The notes beneath the pieces were generated by a model. It saw only the letters and a program-made list of their open reading frames with translations. It was not told where the DNA came from and did no database searches. From positions 3,162,001-3,226,000 of the forward strand of contig NZ_CP019445.1 of NCBI RefSeq assembly GCF_001975225.1: a stretch of DNA of 64,000 nt. Reading direction: 5' to 3'. The position numbers were made by a program, and so were the translations under genes. Origin of the DNA: Kosakonia cowanii JCM 10956 = DSM 18146. Its GTDB lineage: Bacteria > Pseudomonadota > Gammaproteobacteria > Enterobacterales > Enterobacteriaceae. How positions within the stretch are numbered: the first letter of the stretch is position 1; each line of letters opens with the position of its first letter. Below, piece after piece: positions 35,255-45,096 of this stretch.

Positions 35255-37513
35255 TTATGCCGGCACGTTATCGATCTTGCTGATACGTGACCAGACGCGG
35301 TGCGCGGAAAGCTGCTCGATAAAATCCTCCACCAGCGCGGTTGAGGCAATATCGCCTTCGATGATGCCCTCTTCGCCCTGCGGGTTGACGTGGATCACCC
35401 CTTTAAACTGGCGGGCGTCACCGGCAAGACCGATAGTCTTGAGGTGCTTATAGGCTTCCAGCAGGTAGTATTTGGCATCGCCATTTTGCAGCAGCGTGCT
35501 GACATCACCGCCGGGCACAAAGACGCCATCCACCGTTAGCGAAGGTGAACCGGCAAAAGTTGCCGCCACCGGCAGGCGGGAGCCATCATCAGCCACCACT
35601 TCACCCATGCGCGAGTAGAGCAGTTTGGCGTGCACGCCTTTGTTCTTCAGCCCCTGCAACAGAGTAAGCACATCCTGCGCACGCACATTGTCATGCAGCA
35701 GCACCGCGACCACACGGCCCTTCACATCGCCATCCGGAATGGCATACAGGCTGAGGGAGGGATCTTTCTCCACGCCATTTACCGCAGGCGGCGGCGTAAT
35801 ATTGCACTGCTCTTCCGTCAGGGTAATACCCAGGTTCTCCGCGACGGACTGCGCCAGGTTGACATCAATATGTGCCAGCAGGTCGACCACGCGCTCACGA
35901 ATGTACGGACGCGCCACTTTGCTTAACTCAAAGCTGAAGGCATCAACAATGTGGCGTTGTTCAAACGGCGTCTGGCTTAGCCAGAAGAGGCGCGGATGGG
36001 CGTAGTACTCGCCAAATGAGGGGCTGCGCTCGCGCACTTTATGCCCTTCAACACGCTCCTGATAGCTCTCAAATCCGCCGCGTTTCGGCCCCGGCGGCGT
36101 TTCGCGCGGCCAGTTATCGTTGATCGAGTTCGGCTCATAGTTGGCCGGATTGGTGTCGATATCCATCCGGTGCATGCCGTCACGCTGGAAATTGTGGTAC
36201 GGGCAGGTCGGGCGGTTAATCGGAATTTCGTGGAAGTTCGGCCCGCCGAGACGGCTGATCTGCGTATCGGTATAGGAGAAGAGGCGCCCCTGCAACAGCG
36301 GATCGTTGGTGAAATCCAACCCCGGCACAATATGGCCCGGATGGAAGGCCACCTGTTCGTTTTCGGCAAAGAAGTTATCCGGGTTACGATTGAGCACCAT
36401 TTTGCCGACCCGCTGCACCGGCACCAGCGCTTCCGGGATCAGTTTGGTCGGGTCGAGCAGGTCGAAATCGAACTTGAACTCATCCTCTTCCGGGATCAGC
36501 TGTAGCCCCAGTTCATATTCCGGGTAGTCGCCCGCTTCAATCGCTTCCCACAGCTCACGGCGGTGGAAGTCCGGATCGCGCCCGGTCAGCTTCTGCGACT
36601 CGTCCCACACCAGCGACGCTTTACCCGCCAGCGGTTTCCAGTGGAAGCGTACAAAGGTCGCTTTCCCTTCGGCGTTAATCAGGCGGAAGGTGTGGATACC
36701 AAACCCTTCCATGGTGCGATAGCTGCGCGGAATGCCGCGATCCGACATCGCCCACATCACGTTATGCAGGGTTTCCGGTTGCAGGGAAACATAATCCCAG
36801 AAGGTGTCGTGCGCGCTCTGGCCCTGCGGAATAGCCCAGTGTGGCTCCGGTTTCACCGCATGGACAAAGTCGGGGAATTTGTGCGCATCCTGCAAGAAGA
36901 AGATCGGCGTGTTGTTACCGACCAGATCGAAGATACCCTCTTCGGTATAGAACTTGGTGGCGAAACCACGAATATCACGCACGGTATCCGCTGAACCGGC
37001 ACCGCCCTGTACGGTCGAGAAGCGCACAAATACAGGGGTGATCTTCTCCGGGTCGGAGAGGAAATCGGCCTTGGTGACATCTTGCAGGCTGCGGTAGGGC
37101 TGGAAGTAACCGTGCGCCGCCGAGCCGCGCGCATGCACGATACGTTCAGGGATGCGCTCATGGTCAAAATGGGTGATCTTCTCGCGCAGGATAAAATCTT
37201 CCAGCAGCGTCGGGCCGCGCGAGCCTGCGCGCAACGAGTTTTGATCGTCGCTGATGCGCACGCCCTGGTTGGTGGTCAGCGCGGCATTCTCGCCGCCCTT
37301 GCGGAACGGCTCCAGCGCATTCAATTTCTCATTGGCGGTATCGGGTGATTTCAGGCTGCCTGGTGCGGTGGGCTCTTCACCGGGTGCGGTCGGTTTTGGT
37401 GAAGGGCGGTGGGAATTATCGGATGGTGCGAGGGAATCCAGTCCCGGGCGGGCTTCGTTTTCATCATCAACCGGGGCGCGGGAAGGTTGCGTCTCTTTCT
37501 CATGCTGCGACAT
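35255..37513 (-). CDS. katE: KatE, monofunctional catalase HPII, 752 aa
   Basis: A large-subunit catalase. A polar, Pro-rich N-terminal arm (about 75 residues) precedes the catalase core with the essential His in [12 protein letters not shown], the Asn in GNNTPIFF, and the haem Tyr in [13 protein letters not shown]. The C-terminal flavodoxin-like domain (from about residue 600) is typical of HPII. It removes hydrogen peroxide in stationary phase under RpoS. The start follows AGGAGACGAGTTCA; length is one residue less than in E. coli. Confidence 0.96.
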   Translation of the reverse strand: MSQHEKETQPSRAPVDDENEARPGLDSLAPSDNSHRPSPKPTAPGEEPTAPGSLKSPDTANEKLNALEPFRKGGENAALTTNQGVRISDDQNSLRAGSRGPTLLEDFILREKITHFDHERIPERIVHARGSAAHGYFQPYRSLQDVTKADFLSDPEKITPVFVRFSTVQGGAGSADTVRDIRGFATKFYTEEGIFDLVGNNTPIFFLQDAHKFPDFVHAVKPEPHWAIPQGQSAHDTFWDYVSLQPETLHNVMWAMSDRGIPRSYRTMEGFGIHTFRLINAEGKATFVRFHWKPLAGKASLVWDESQKLTGRDPDFHRRELWEAIEAGDYPEYELGLQLIPEEDEFKFDFDLLDPTKLIPEALVPVQRVGKMVLNRNPDNFFAENEQVAFHPGHIVPGLDFTNDPLLQGRLFSYTDTQISRLGGPNFHEIPINRPTCPYHNFQRDGMHRMDIDTNPANYEPNSINDNWPRETPPGPKRGGFESYQERVEGHKVRERSPSFGEYYAHPRLFWLSQTPFEQRHIVDAFSFELSKVARPYIRERVVDLLAHIDVNLAQSVAENLGITLTEEQCNITPPPAVNGVEKDPSLSLYAIPDGDVKGRVVAVLLHDNVRAQDVLTLLQGLKNKGVHAKLLYSRMGEVVADDGSRLPVAATFAGSPSLTVDGVFVPGGDVSTLLQNGDAKYYLLEAYKHLKTIGLAGDARQFKGVIHVNPQGEEGIIEGDIASTALVEDFIEQLSAHRVWSRISKIDNVPA

Positions 37514-37724
37514 TGAACTCGTCTCCTGTTTTCCATGACTAAAAAGGCAGGTTATTGCCATTAACCCTTCTAACTATAGAACAATGTCCCGGTCGCGCCC
37601 GTTTACCGGCCCGGCCTTGAAAACACGCAGAGAAGCTCACGCCAGGCGCGACGCGCGGGGTCACAATCGGCTATCATTGGCTTTCGTGTGTGTGTGAAAT
37701 TTGTCTTTAGTGAATGCATCGCTT

Positions 37725-37964
37725 ATGAAAACGCTTCGTCAACAGAATCGAGTCATTATCAGCTATGTCCCGCGCGTCGAACCGGCGCCCCCCGACCATG
37801 CGTCAAAGGTCGAAGGTTATCGTGATGTCTGGAGGCTGCGCGCTAAATATGTCGCGTTTGTGTTGATGGGCGAGAATTTCCGCCGCTCGCCGACCTTCAC
37901 TACGCCGGATGCGGCACAGCGCTGGGCGACGCAGATGCGTCAGGAAGGCGAAATAGAGGAATAA
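37725..37964 (+). CDS. cedA: CedA, cell division modulator, 79 aa
   Basis: A small basic protein matching E. coli CedA: RQQNRVIISYVPRVEPAPP near the N-terminus, then DVWRLRAKYVAFVLMG and the helix TTPDAAQRWATQMRQEGE. In E. coli it rescues division after DnaA-cos over-initiation and binds RNA polymerase. ATG 37725 is chosen by homology; in-frame TTG (37701) and GTG (37710) lie upstream and no Shine-Dalgarno is clear. Divergent from katE. Confidence 0.88.
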   Translation: MKTLRQQNRVIISYVPRVEPAPPDHASKVEGYRDVWRLRAKYVAFVLMGENFRRSPTFTTPDAAQRWATQMRQEGEIEE

Positions 37965-37997
37965 AAAAACGCCTGCAGTGTGCAGGCGTTTTTGTTT
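37965..37997. terminator. Bidirectional terminator between cedA and tcyP
   Basis: Stem ACGCCTGCA / TGCAGGCGT with a GTG loop, flanked by A-run and T-run (extending the stem), so it works in both directions. Confidence 0.92.
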
Positions 37998-38010
37998 TTA
38001 CACGCGAAGC

Positions 38011-39402
38011 TTAGCGATGCGCCAGTTCGGCGTGCTCTTCGCTGTCCAGAATGGTTTTATCTGTCTGCTTCAGCCACTGGCTGGTCAGCGTCCCGGCGGT
38101 CATGGAGCCGCTAACGTTCAGCGCGGTACGGCCCATATCGATCAGCGGTTCAACGGAGATCAGCAGCGCAACCAGCGTAACCGGCAGGCCAAGCGCCGGC
38201 AGCACAATCAGCGCGGCGAAGGTAGCGCCGCCGCCCACGCCCGCCACACCGGCGGAACTGATGGTGACAATACCGACCAGCGTGGCGATCCACTTCGGAT
38301 CCAGCGGGTTGATGCCGACTGTGGGTGCAACCATCACCGCCAGCATTGCCGGGTAGAGACCCGCACAGCCATTCTGGCCGATGGTCGCGCCAAAGGAGGC
38401 GGAGAAGCTGGCGATTGACTCCGGTACGCCAAGGCGACGGGTCTGCGCTTCCACATTCAGCGGAATAGAGGCGGCGCTGGAGCGGCTGGTAAAGGCAAAG
38501 GTCAGCACCGGCCACACTTTACGGAAGAACTTCAGCGGGCTGACGCCATTCACGCCCAGCAGCACGCCATGTACCACGAACATAATGCCGAGGCCGAGGT
38601 AAGAGGCGATAACAAAGCTGCCCAGCTTGATGATGTCGTGGATGTTGGAGCCAGCAACCACTTTGGTCATCAGCGCCAGCACGCCGTACGGCGTCAGCTG
38701 CATCACCAGACGCACCAGCTTCATCACCCAGCTCTGCAGCGTGTCGATGGCGGTCAGCACGCGCTGGCCCTTCGGCGCATCATCTTTCAGCAGCTTCAGC
38801 GCGGCAACGCCGAGGAAAGCGGCAAAGATAACGATGCTGATGATTGAGGTCGGGCTTGCGCCAGTCAGATCGGCAAACGGGTTTTTCGGTACAAACGACA
38901 GCAGCAATTGCGGCACGGTCAGATCGGCCAGTTTGCCCACGTAGTTGCTCTGAATGGCGTTCAGACGCGCGGTTTCTGCGCTGCCCTGCACCAGCCCTTC
39001 AGCGGTAAGACCAAACAGATTGGTCACCAGCACACCGACCAGCGCGGCGATAAGCGTGGTAAACAGCAGCGTGCCGATGGTGAGGAAACTGATTTTGCCC
39101 AGTTGCGAGGCGTTGTGCAGACGTGCAACGGCGCTGAGGATCGAGGCGAAAACCAGCGGCATCACAATCATTTGCAGCAGTTGTACATAGCCGTTACCGA
39201 CCACGTTAAACCACTGAATAGACTCTTTCAGCACCGGATTATCGGCACCGTAAATGGCCTGCAGCGCGAGGCCGAATGCCACGCCAAGCCCGAGACCAAC
39301 CAGTACTTTCTTTGCCAGGCTCCACTGTTTGTGGCGCGCCTGCGCCAGCAAAAGCAGCAGTGCAGCGAACACGACAACGTTCGCGATTAATGGAAAATTC
39401 AT
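38011..39402 (-). CDS. tcyP: TcyP, L-cystine symporter, 463 aa
   Basis: A dicarboxylate/amino acid:cation symporter (DAACS) with about eight membrane segments and two re-entrant loops. Characteristic are the serine-rich hairpin [14 protein letters not shown] and the substrate loop [19 protein letters not shown]. It matches E. coli YdjN/TcyP, a sulfur-starvation (CysB) cystine importer. The start follows AGGAGAACGGGG. A GATGAC-N6-GTCATC inverted repeat lies 27-44 bp upstream. Confidence 0.94.
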   Translation of the reverse strand: MNFPLIANVVVFAALLLLLAQARHKQWSLAKKVLVGLGLGVAFGLALQAIYGADNPVLKESIQWFNVVGNGYVQLLQMIVMPLVFASILSAVARLHNASQLGKISFLTIGTLLFTTLIAALVGVLVTNLFGLTAEGLVQGSAETARLNAIQSNYVGKLADLTVPQLLLSFVPKNPFADLTGASPTSIISIVIFAAFLGVAALKLLKDDAPKGQRVLTAIDTLQSWVMKLVRLVMQLTPYGVLALMTKVVAGSNIHDIIKLGSFVIASYLGLGIMFVVHGVLLGVNGVSPLKFFRKVWPVLTFAFTSRSSAASIPLNVEAQTRRLGVPESIASFSASFGATIGQNGCAGLYPAMLAVMVAPTVGINPLDPKWIATLVGIVTISSAGVAGVGGGATFAALIVLPALGLPVTLVALLISVEPLIDMGRTALNVSGSMTAGTLTSQWLKQTDKTILDSEEHAELAHR

Positions 39403-39530
39403 CCCCGTTCTCCTGATTTCATTATCGTGATGACATCGAGGTCATCCTGTGGCGCAAGGTTAGCAGAAGTGTCCGGAGCGGCTTATATCCAAATGGAATG
39501 CTTTATAGCGAAGTGTTCGAAATCGACTAT

Positions 39531-40121
39531 TTATCGTGCAGACTGGCGATCAATAAAGCGATTGAACTCATTTTGCAGGATATTTATCGCTTCGGATGAC
39601 CAGCGGATTGCACCATTTTCGGGCAGGGTTTGCGGCATCCACACGGCATAAGTGAGCAGCGCCATGCAGAGCACACGCTCCATCTGGTTACCTTTTTGTG
39701 ACGCGAGAATCGGTAGTCGAAAGCGCCAGCGGCAGGGCCACAGCAACGGCACGCCGGCGGGCGTGAGCATATCTGCAACGATATGGCTAAGATAGCCGAC
39801 AACCATACCCTGCAGCGCGTCCGTCGGCAGGATCCAGCTGTCAGGCACTTTTAAGGCAAAGAGGGTAAGCGCAAGAAAAACCGCCAGCAGGCTATGGGTA
39901 AACCCACGGTGACCAAAGGCGCGCGCAACGGGTTTTGAGATCCACTTTAGCCGCTGGCCGAGGAAGGATTTCGGGTGATCGATGTCCGGCAGCAGGCAGG
40001 TGAGGATGGCTGAAGGCACAATATGCCACCAGTCGCCCTGTGCAAGCACGGGCGTCAATTCGGCATTCTTGGTAAACACCGCGCAGGCTATGGAGAAAAG
40101 CAGGTGTCCTTCCGCCGTCAT
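39531..40121 (-). CDS. ydjM: YdjM, SOS-induced inner-membrane protein, 196 aa
   Basis: A LexA-regulated membrane protein of the YdjM/YbcI metal-dependent hydrolase family. It has several hydrophobic segments and conserved metal-type motifs LLPDIDHPKS, FGHRGFTHSLL and GYLSHIVADMLTPAGVPLLWP. Length equals E. coli YdjM when the ATG at 40121 is used; a TTG two codons upstream is less likely. Two LexA boxes precede it. The biochemical role is unknown. Confidence 0.93.
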   Translation of the reverse strand: MTAEGHLLFSIACAVFTKNAELTPVLAQGDWWHIVPSAILTCLLPDIDHPKSFLGQRLKWISKPVARAFGHRGFTHSLLAVFLALTLFALKVPDSWILPTDALQGMVVGYLSHIVADMLTPAGVPLLWPCRWRFRLPILASQKGNQMERVLCMALLTYAVWMPQTLPENGAIRWSSEAINILQNEFNRFIDRQSAR

Positions 40122-40135
40122 GATCAAACTCGCTA

Positions 40136-40173
40136 AACTGTCGATGCATACAGTATAGGATGTTTGTACAGTA
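40136..40173 (-). promoter_or_regulatory. Two overlapping LexA boxes of ydjM
   Basis: AACTGTCGATGCATACAGTA (40136-40155) has a perfect CTGT-N8-ACAG core. Next to it, on the minus strand, TACTGTACAAACATCCTATA (40173-40154) is a second box with one good half. E. coli ydjM also has one strong and one weak LexA site. Confidence 0.88.
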
Positions 40174-40218
40174 GGCGGAAGAGGTGACGGTGTAACTCTT
40201 TGTCACAATCCTGCTAAT

Positions 40219-40980
40219 TTAGCGCGCCAGCCAGCCGCCATCGACCGCCAGCGTGTAACCATTTATGTAGTCAGCCGCCGAAGAGGCGAGAAAAACCGCC
40301 GCGCCCTGTAAATCCTCCGGCGTGCCCCAGCGAGCAGCGGGAATACGATCGAGGATCTCCTGATTACGTTCAGCATCTTCGCGCAACTGCTGGGTATTGT
40401 TGGTCGCCATATAGCCGGGCGCAATCGCGTTAACGTTGATATTGTGCTTCGCCCACTCATTCGCCAGCAGGCGGGTAAGCCCCATCACGCCGCTTTTTGA
40501 GGCAGTGTAAGAGGGAACGCGAATGCCGCCCTGGTAAGAGAGCATCGAGGCGATATTGATAATTTTGCCGCCGCTGCCCTGGGCGATAAATTGCCGGGCG
40601 ACAGCCTGGGAGAGGAAGAAGAGCGATTTCAGGTTGAGATCCATCACCTCATCCCAATCCTTTTCGCTGAAATCGATGGCGTCACAGCGGCGGATCGTTC
40701 CGGCGTTATTGATGAGAATATCAAGATGCCCCATCTTCGCCAGCGCTTGATCGACAATCGAGGTCAGCTGCTGTTGGTCGCGCAGGTCGGCCTGAATCGC
40801 GTGAAATCGGCGGCCGAGCGCCTCGACGCGTTTTGCCGTTTCATGAGGGATTTTCCGGTTAACACCGACAATATCGCAGCCTGCTTCCGCCAGCCCTATT
40901 GCCATTCCCTGGCCCAGACCGGTATCGCATCCGGTTACAAGAGCCACCTTATCCGTTAGCTTAAAAGCATCCAGTATCAT
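40219..40980 (-). CDS. kduD: KduD-like 2-dehydro-3-deoxy-D-gluconate 5-dehydrogenase, 253 aa
   Basis: A short-chain dehydrogenase with the NAD motif TGCDTGLGQG, the NNAG motif, and catalytic Ser (IASMLSYQGG) and Y-x3-K (PSYTASKSG). It is highly similar to KduD throughout (ending YINGYTLAVDGGWLAR), which interconverts 2,5-diketo-3-deoxygluconate and KDG in pectin and hexuronate breakdown. The usual partner kduI is absent. A KdgR-like operator lies in its promoter. E. coli has no gene here, so it is an accessory insertion between ydjM and hxpB. Confidence 0.88.
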   Translation of the reverse strand: MILDAFKLTDKVALVTGCDTGLGQGMAIGLAEAGCDIVGVNRKIPHETAKRVEALGRRFHAIQADLRDQQQLTSIVDQALAKMGHLDILINNAGTIRRCDAIDFSEKDWDEVMDLNLKSLFFLSQAVARQFIAQGSGGKIINIASMLSYQGGIRVPSYTASKSGVMGLTRLLANEWAKHNINVNAIAPGYMATNNTQQLREDAERNQEILDRIPAARWGTPEDLQGAAVFLASSAADYINGYTLAVDGGWLAR

Positions 40981-41051
40981 ATCTACTCCGGCGTGATGTC
41001 ATGTCGTGACGGGCGTCAATGCCTGCGGATCAGAATAGAAGGCGGGAGCGT

Positions 41052-41081
41052 AAAATACAAACAAATGAAATCATGTTTCAA
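41052..41081 (-). promoter_or_regulatory. Promoter of kduD with KdgR-like operator
   Basis: TGAAATCATGTTTCA (41066-41080) is an inverted repeat matching the KdgR core TGAAA-N5-TTTCA. On the minus strand it overlaps a -35 TTGAAA (41081-41076), with TATTTT (41057-41052) 18 bp further on. Repression by KdgR, released by KDG, is the natural reading. Confidence 0.72.
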
Positions 41082-41094
41082 TATTTTTGTGATA

Positions 41095-41119
41095 CAGGAG
41101 CAGCTTTGCGCTGCTCCTG
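41095..41119. terminator. Hairpin after hxpB
   Basis: Perfect 10-bp stem CAGGAGCAGC / GCTGCTCCTG with a 5-nt loop. On the minus strand it is followed by TATCACAAAAA, so the T-run is missing; termination is plausible but weak. Confidence 0.5.
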
Positions 41120-41126
41120 CACATTG

Positions 41127-41795
41127 TTAACCGAGCAGATGCGCGGCGGTGAGCTGCTGCAAGCTGTCGAGTTTGACATTCGCCAGCACATAGCGCGGAT
41201 CGGCACGATGCTCCTCATCGGGCACCACAATCGAACGCATGCGCGCCGCCTTGCTGGCAATCATCCCATTCACGGAGTCCTCCAGCGCCACGCAGGCTAA
41301 AGGATCGACACCGAGCTTCGCCGCACAATCGAGATAAACCTGCGGGTGCGGCTTGCTGTAAGGCAGGCTCTCGGCAGAGGCCAGCGCATCGAAGCTGTCA
41401 CGCAGGTCGAACATCGCCAGCACTTTTTCGAGCATATGCAGCGGCGAGGCGGAAGCCAGCCCGACACGCAGGCCGTTCGCTTTGCATAGTGCCAGCGCTT
41501 CACGCACGCCCGGCAGCAGCGGGCGCTCTGCTTCTACCAGCGCGATTGCGCGCTCAATGATTCGTGCCGTCACCTCCTGGCGGGATGGGCCGCTCCACGG
41601 CTGTTGCGCATACCATAAATCAACCACCATATCGATGCGCAGGCCCAGCGTATCAGGCAGCTCGCCGCGGCGCGTGATGTCGACGCCGAGGCTTGAGATC
41701 ACCTCAAGTTCAGCGCGATCCCACAGCGGTTCCGAGTCAATTAATAAACCATCCATATCAAAAATTGCTGCAACTGTTTGGCGCGGGGCAGACAT
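41127..41795 (-). CDS. hxpB: HxpB (YniC), hexitol and sugar phosphatase, 222 aa
   Basis: A HAD-superfamily phosphatase of the beta-phosphoglucomutase type. The nucleophile motif FDMDGLLIDSEP lies near residue 14; further motifs are LASASPLHMLEK (Ser) and K in PYSKPHPQVYLDCA, then ALEDSVNG. The E. coli enzyme dephosphorylates 2-deoxyglucose-6-P and hexitol phosphates. The start follows GGAGAGGTGTT. Confidence 0.93.
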   Translation of the reverse strand: MSAPRQTVAAIFDMDGLLIDSEPLWDRAELEVISSLGVDITRRGELPDTLGLRIDMVVDLWYAQQPWSGPSRQEVTARIIERAIALVEAERPLLPGVREALALCKANGLRVGLASASPLHMLEKVLAMFDLRDSFDALASAESLPYSKPHPQVYLDCAAKLGVDPLACVALEDSVNGMIASKAARMRSIVVPDEEHRADPRYVLANVKLDSLQQLTAAHLLG

Positions 41796-41941
41796 AACAC
41801 CTCTCCGGTTAGCGAAATTAAACAGGGTGAAGGTAGTGAGTATGGCAATGCGTTCACCCTGGCGTCTTTAAAAATCAGGCGAAAATAGTTATCAGCAGGT
41901 AGACTAAGGCACAAACAGTGCGTCAACAACAAGGGGAATCC

Positions 41942-42478
41942 ATGACGTATCAACAAGCTGGACGCATCGCCGTACTGAAACGCGTTCTGGGTTGGGTGAT
42001 TTTTATTCCGGCCGTTATTTCGACCGTTATTTCGATCCTGAAGTTTATGTATGAGCATAGCGATAAACAGCCCGGTATTAATGCCGTGATGCTTGATTTC
42101 GCCCACGTGATGATTGAGATGATGCGGTTCAATACGCCATTCCTCAATCTCTTCTGGTACAACTCGCCGACGCCCCATTTTCAGCAGGGAACGAACGTTC
42201 TCTTCTGGATTATCTTCGCGCTGATCTTTATTGGCCTGGCTTTACAGGCTTCCGGTGCGCGCATGAGCCGCCAGGCACGCTTTGTGCGTGAAGGGGTAGA
42301 AAACCAGCTGATCCTCGAAAAAGCCAAAGGCGACGAGGGGCTGACCCGCGAGCAGATCGAAGCGCGCATTAACGTGCCAAACCACACCATTTTCCTGCAG
42401 ATTTTCCCGCTCTACGTACTGCCGGCCATTATCATCGTGGCGGGGTACTTCTTCTTTAAGCTGCTCGGCTTTCTGTAA
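41942..42478 (+). CDS. yniB: YniB, inner membrane protein, 178 aa
   Basis: Three to four predicted membrane segments: near residues 13-35, a second near 75-100, and a C-terminal one at about 150-175 (FPLYVLPAIIIVAGYFFFKLLGF). A charged cytoplasmic loop lies between. It is the same length as E. coli YniB and highly similar. Function is unknown. The start at 41942 follows AGGGGAATCC. Divergent from hxpB. Confidence 0.92.
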   Translation: MTYQQAGRIAVLKRVLGWVIFIPAVISTVISILKFMYEHSDKQPGINAVMLDFAHVMIEMMRFNTPFLNLFWYNSPTPHFQQGTNVLFWIIFALIFIGLALQASGARMSRQARFVREGVENQLILEKAKGDEGLTREQIEARINVPNHTIFLQIFPLYVLPAIIIVAGYFFFKLLGFL

Positions 42479-42487
42479 AGTTACAGC

Positions 42488-42514
42488 GCCCGATAGCATT
42501 CGCGATCGGGCTTC
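42488..42514 (+). terminator. Probable terminator after yniB
   Basis: GCCCGAT / ATCGGGC stem with a loop of about 10 nt, followed by TTCTT. The short stem and weak T-run make this only moderately likely. Confidence 0.5.
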
Positions 42515-42528
42515 TTAGCCTTTCACTT

Positions 42529-43389
42529 TTACGCGGCCAATACCCGATCCAGCGCCTTCTGTGCATTCATCAAATGTTCACCGCCGAAGAGAATGGCGCG
42601 GTTGAAGAGGGTATAAAGCTGGTAAATCGGTTGGCGGTCGAGAAAGTCGGGCGGGAGCGGGGAGATAGACTGGTAACCGTCGTAGATCTGCGGTGGCTGA
42701 TTCGGATGGAGCGGCAGCATCGCCAGATCGCACTCTCTGTCGCCCCAGTAGCACGCGGGATCGTAAATATAGGGGCCATCCGGGCCAAGAGCGCAGTTGG
42801 CGGACCAGAGATCGCCATGCAGTAAAGAGGCCTGCGGCTGGTGGCCAGCTAACCGCTGCTGAACATGTTCAACAATTGCATCGATATTGCCGAACTGCAG
42901 CCCTTTCTCCGCCGCCAACTCAAGCTGCCAGCCGATACGCTGCTCGGCGAAAAAGGTCGACCAGCGGCGCTGCCAGGCGTTCGGCTGTGGCGTCGTGGAG
43001 AGATCGTTATCAAAGTCGAGACCAAACTGCGGCTGATCGCTCCACTGATGGAGCCGGGCAAGCTGCTGCCCCAGCAAAAATGCGCTATGCACATCCAGCG
43101 GGCGGGCGTGGAGATACTCCATGACCAGGAAGCTGTAGTCGCGGTCGCTGCCGACCGCCCACACCTCAGGAACCCGTACCGTATTGCTGCGCGCCAGCAG
43201 CGCCAGCTGATCGGCTTCGGCAGTGAAGATGGGAAGCAGGGCGCGTTCATCACATTTAACGAAACAGTCGCGTCCTGCGTAACGTATGCGCCATGCAGCG
43301 TGAATTTCGCCGCCCGGTAGCTCATCGCGTTGTTCAATTTCGCCTTCACCCAGTTGCTCGCTTAACAGACCACTTATCGCTTGCCACAT
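42529..43389 (-). CDS. yniA: YniA, fructosamine/ketosamine-3-kinase family protein, 286 aa
   Basis: A fructosamine kinase fold related to aminoglycoside phosphotransferases. The catalytic loop is LLHGDLWSANCALG with the metal-binding DPACYWGDRECDLAM after it. Homologues phosphorylate ketosamines on glycated proteins so that the adduct falls off (deglycation). It is the third gene in the pfkB-ydiZ-yniA direction. The start follows ATGGGAGAAATATC. Confidence 0.92.
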   Translation of the reverse strand: MWQAISGLLSEQLGEGEIEQRDELPGGEIHAAWRIRYAGRDCFVKCDERALLPIFTAEADQLALLARSNTVRVPEVWAVGSDRDYSFLVMEYLHARPLDVHSAFLLGQQLARLHQWSDQPQFGLDFDNDLSTTPQPNAWQRRWSTFFAEQRIGWQLELAAEKGLQFGNIDAIVEHVQQRLAGHQPQASLLHGDLWSANCALGPDGPYIYDPACYWGDRECDLAMLPLHPNQPPQIYDGYQSISPLPPDFLDRQPIYQLYTLFNRAILFGGEHLMNAQKALDRVLAA

Positions 43390-43494
43390 GATATTTCTCC
43401 CATGTAATCAGCCAGATCATTAGGTTAGCGCACTAAAGCTGTGAAAAAATTCGACTTAACGCACACCAGGCGCACGCACGGCGCAGGATGGCAC

Positions 43495-43785
43495 TTATTG
43501 CTCTTGTTGCCGCCACGTTTCCCAGGTGGAAACTGTGACATCGGATTTTCGCCCGACGGCGCTTTCCGCCAGGCCGCTGGCGAGATCATGAACCTCTTGC
43601 TCATTTAAGGCGCTAATCAGGCCGAAGGTGTTGGTGCCCAGATCGTGCACCTTGCCATCGTCGTCCGCCATGGTGATAAGAAAGCCCGCAAGTGTAAAGT
43701 GGTTATTCAGCTCATTAATATCCGTTAGCGTCTCATCGTGAAATTTCACCGTGACGACGTAGCGGGTGATGCCATCGCTACTCAT
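43495..43785 (-). CDS. ydiZ: YdiZ, GhoS-family (DUF2622) small protein, 96 aa
   Basis: A short alpha/beta protein with TRYVVTVKFHDETLTDINELNNHF at the N-terminus and a LGTNTFGLISALNEQEVHDLASGLAESAVG core. It matches the YdiZ lineage of the family that includes GhoS, the antitoxin endoribonuclease of GhoT. No toxin gene is adjacent here, so a toxin-antitoxin role is not indicated. A strong ribosome site GAGGTGAAAT precedes it; pfkB is 92 bp upstream. Confidence 0.82.
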   Translation of the reverse strand: MSSDGITRYVVTVKFHDETLTDINELNNHFTLAGFLITMADDDGKVHDLGTNTFGLISALNEQEVHDLASGLAESAVGRKSDVTVSTWETWRQQEQ

Positions 43786-43877
43786 ATTTCACCTCATTGT
43801 TAATGCAAATTTTTTTAGCATAGTCGGCGACGACTATTTGTCGACCATAGCCAGCGACTCTCGCTGCGTTAACGCGC

Positions 43878-44810
43878 TTAAGCACCGCGTAAGTAGTCGT
43901 AGATCTTTTGCGTATCTTCACTGGCACACAGGCGCGTACCCTGATTGATGGTTGCCGCGCTGCCAGCTGCGACGCCAAAGCGCACCATATCGTCGAGCGG
44001 GGCATCTTCGGCAAGCTTAAGGGTCATGGCACCGACCATGCTGTCACCCGCACCAACGGTGCTCTGGCTTTTCATCGGCGGCGGCACAACCTGTACATGG
44101 CCCTGCTGATCCACCCCTAGTGCCCCTTGCGGCCCAAGCGAAACCACTACGCGGCGCGCTTTGCCGCTGTTAATGATCTCCTGTGCGGCACGCAACACGT
44201 CATGGGGCTGATTAAGCGGTCGGCCAACCAGCGCGCTAAGCTCTTTCTGGTTGGGTTTGACCAGTTCGATATTGCCAATCTCCAGCGCAGCGGCCAGTGC
44301 GTCGCCTGAGCTATCAATAATGCAGCGGATCCCCTGTTTTTGCGCAACGGTAATCAACTGCGTCAGCTTTTCGAGTTGTACACCAGGCGGAAGACTGCCG
44401 CTGATGACCAGAATTGCGCCGCTCTCTATCGTCAGCACTTTCTCTTCTATCTGGCGGAACTCATCTTCGCTGAGGGCGGCGCCGGGCATCACAAAGCGAT
44501 ACTGCTCGCCGCTCGCCTCAACGTGCACATGCAGGTTCTGTCGCGTCCAGTCGGCGGTCTGCACGCAGAGGGTCGGGACATGCTCATCGGCGAGCAGGGC
44601 AGTCAGGTGTTCACCGGTTGCGCCGCCCGCCGGGAAAATCGCGGTGGCTTTGCCGCCGAGGTGGGCAATGGCGCGGGCAACATTAATGCCGCCGCCACCC
44701 GGTTCAAAAACCGGCGAGGTGCAACGGAGTTTTCCTTCCGGATAAATTTGCGGCGTTATTGTCGCGCTATCGAGGGATGGCGCGAGCGTCAGCGTATAAA
44801 TCGATACCAT
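43878..44810 (-). CDS. pfkB: PfkB, 6-phosphofructokinase II, 310 aa
   Basis: A ribokinase-family phosphofructokinase. It has the sugar-binding GGGGINVARAIAHLGG at residues 37-52 and the catalytic and anion-hole motif VGAGDSMVGAM with Asp256. It phosphorylates fructose-6-phosphate with ATP as the minor glycolytic isoenzyme. The start follows GGAGGTCAAT. Divergent from ydiY. Confidence 0.95.
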   Translation of the reverse strand: MVSIYTLTLAPSLDSATITPQIYPEGKLRCTSPVFEPGGGGINVARAIAHLGGKATAIFPAGGATGEHLTALLADEHVPTLCVQTADWTRQNLHVHVEASGEQYRFVMPGAALSEDEFRQIEEKVLTIESGAILVISGSLPPGVQLEKLTQLITVAQKQGIRCIIDSSGDALAAALEIGNIELVKPNQKELSALVGRPLNQPHDVLRAAQEIINSGKARRVVVSLGPQGALGVDQQGHVQVVPPPMKSQSTVGAGDSMVGAMTLKLAEDAPLDDMVRFGVAAGSAATINQGTRLCASEDTQKIYDYLRGA

Positions 44811-45096
44811 ATTGACCTCCTGTTACGTAGGGTGCAGTAAGCCTGGCACAATTTACAGCGAAGGGAAAGTAAATAACAGTATGATTTTAAATACGATATT
44901 ATTTTTACGGTGATATTTCGGAATCTATAACAATTATTCTGAGATCTCTCTTATTCAAAAAATCAAATAAGATTTCATTGATATGTTTAAGCGGTCTTTT
45001 TATAATTTGTTACCTTTCTGCGGACCGTTGGTCATTGATCCATAAGAAAGTTTCCGGGACCGTGTTGGTCTCATTTACTGTACGGATTTAAAAAAA
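44811..45096. other. AT-rich region between divergent pfkB and ydiY
   Basis: 286 bp, very AT-rich between 44870 and 45010, holding both promoters. No further ORF or clear operator was seen. Confidence 0.4.

Noticed and set aside
43495..43785. ydiZ as an antitoxin of a GhoT-type toxin-antitoxin pair
   Set aside because: No small hydrophobic toxin gene lies beside it; neighbours are pfkB and yniA as in E. coli.
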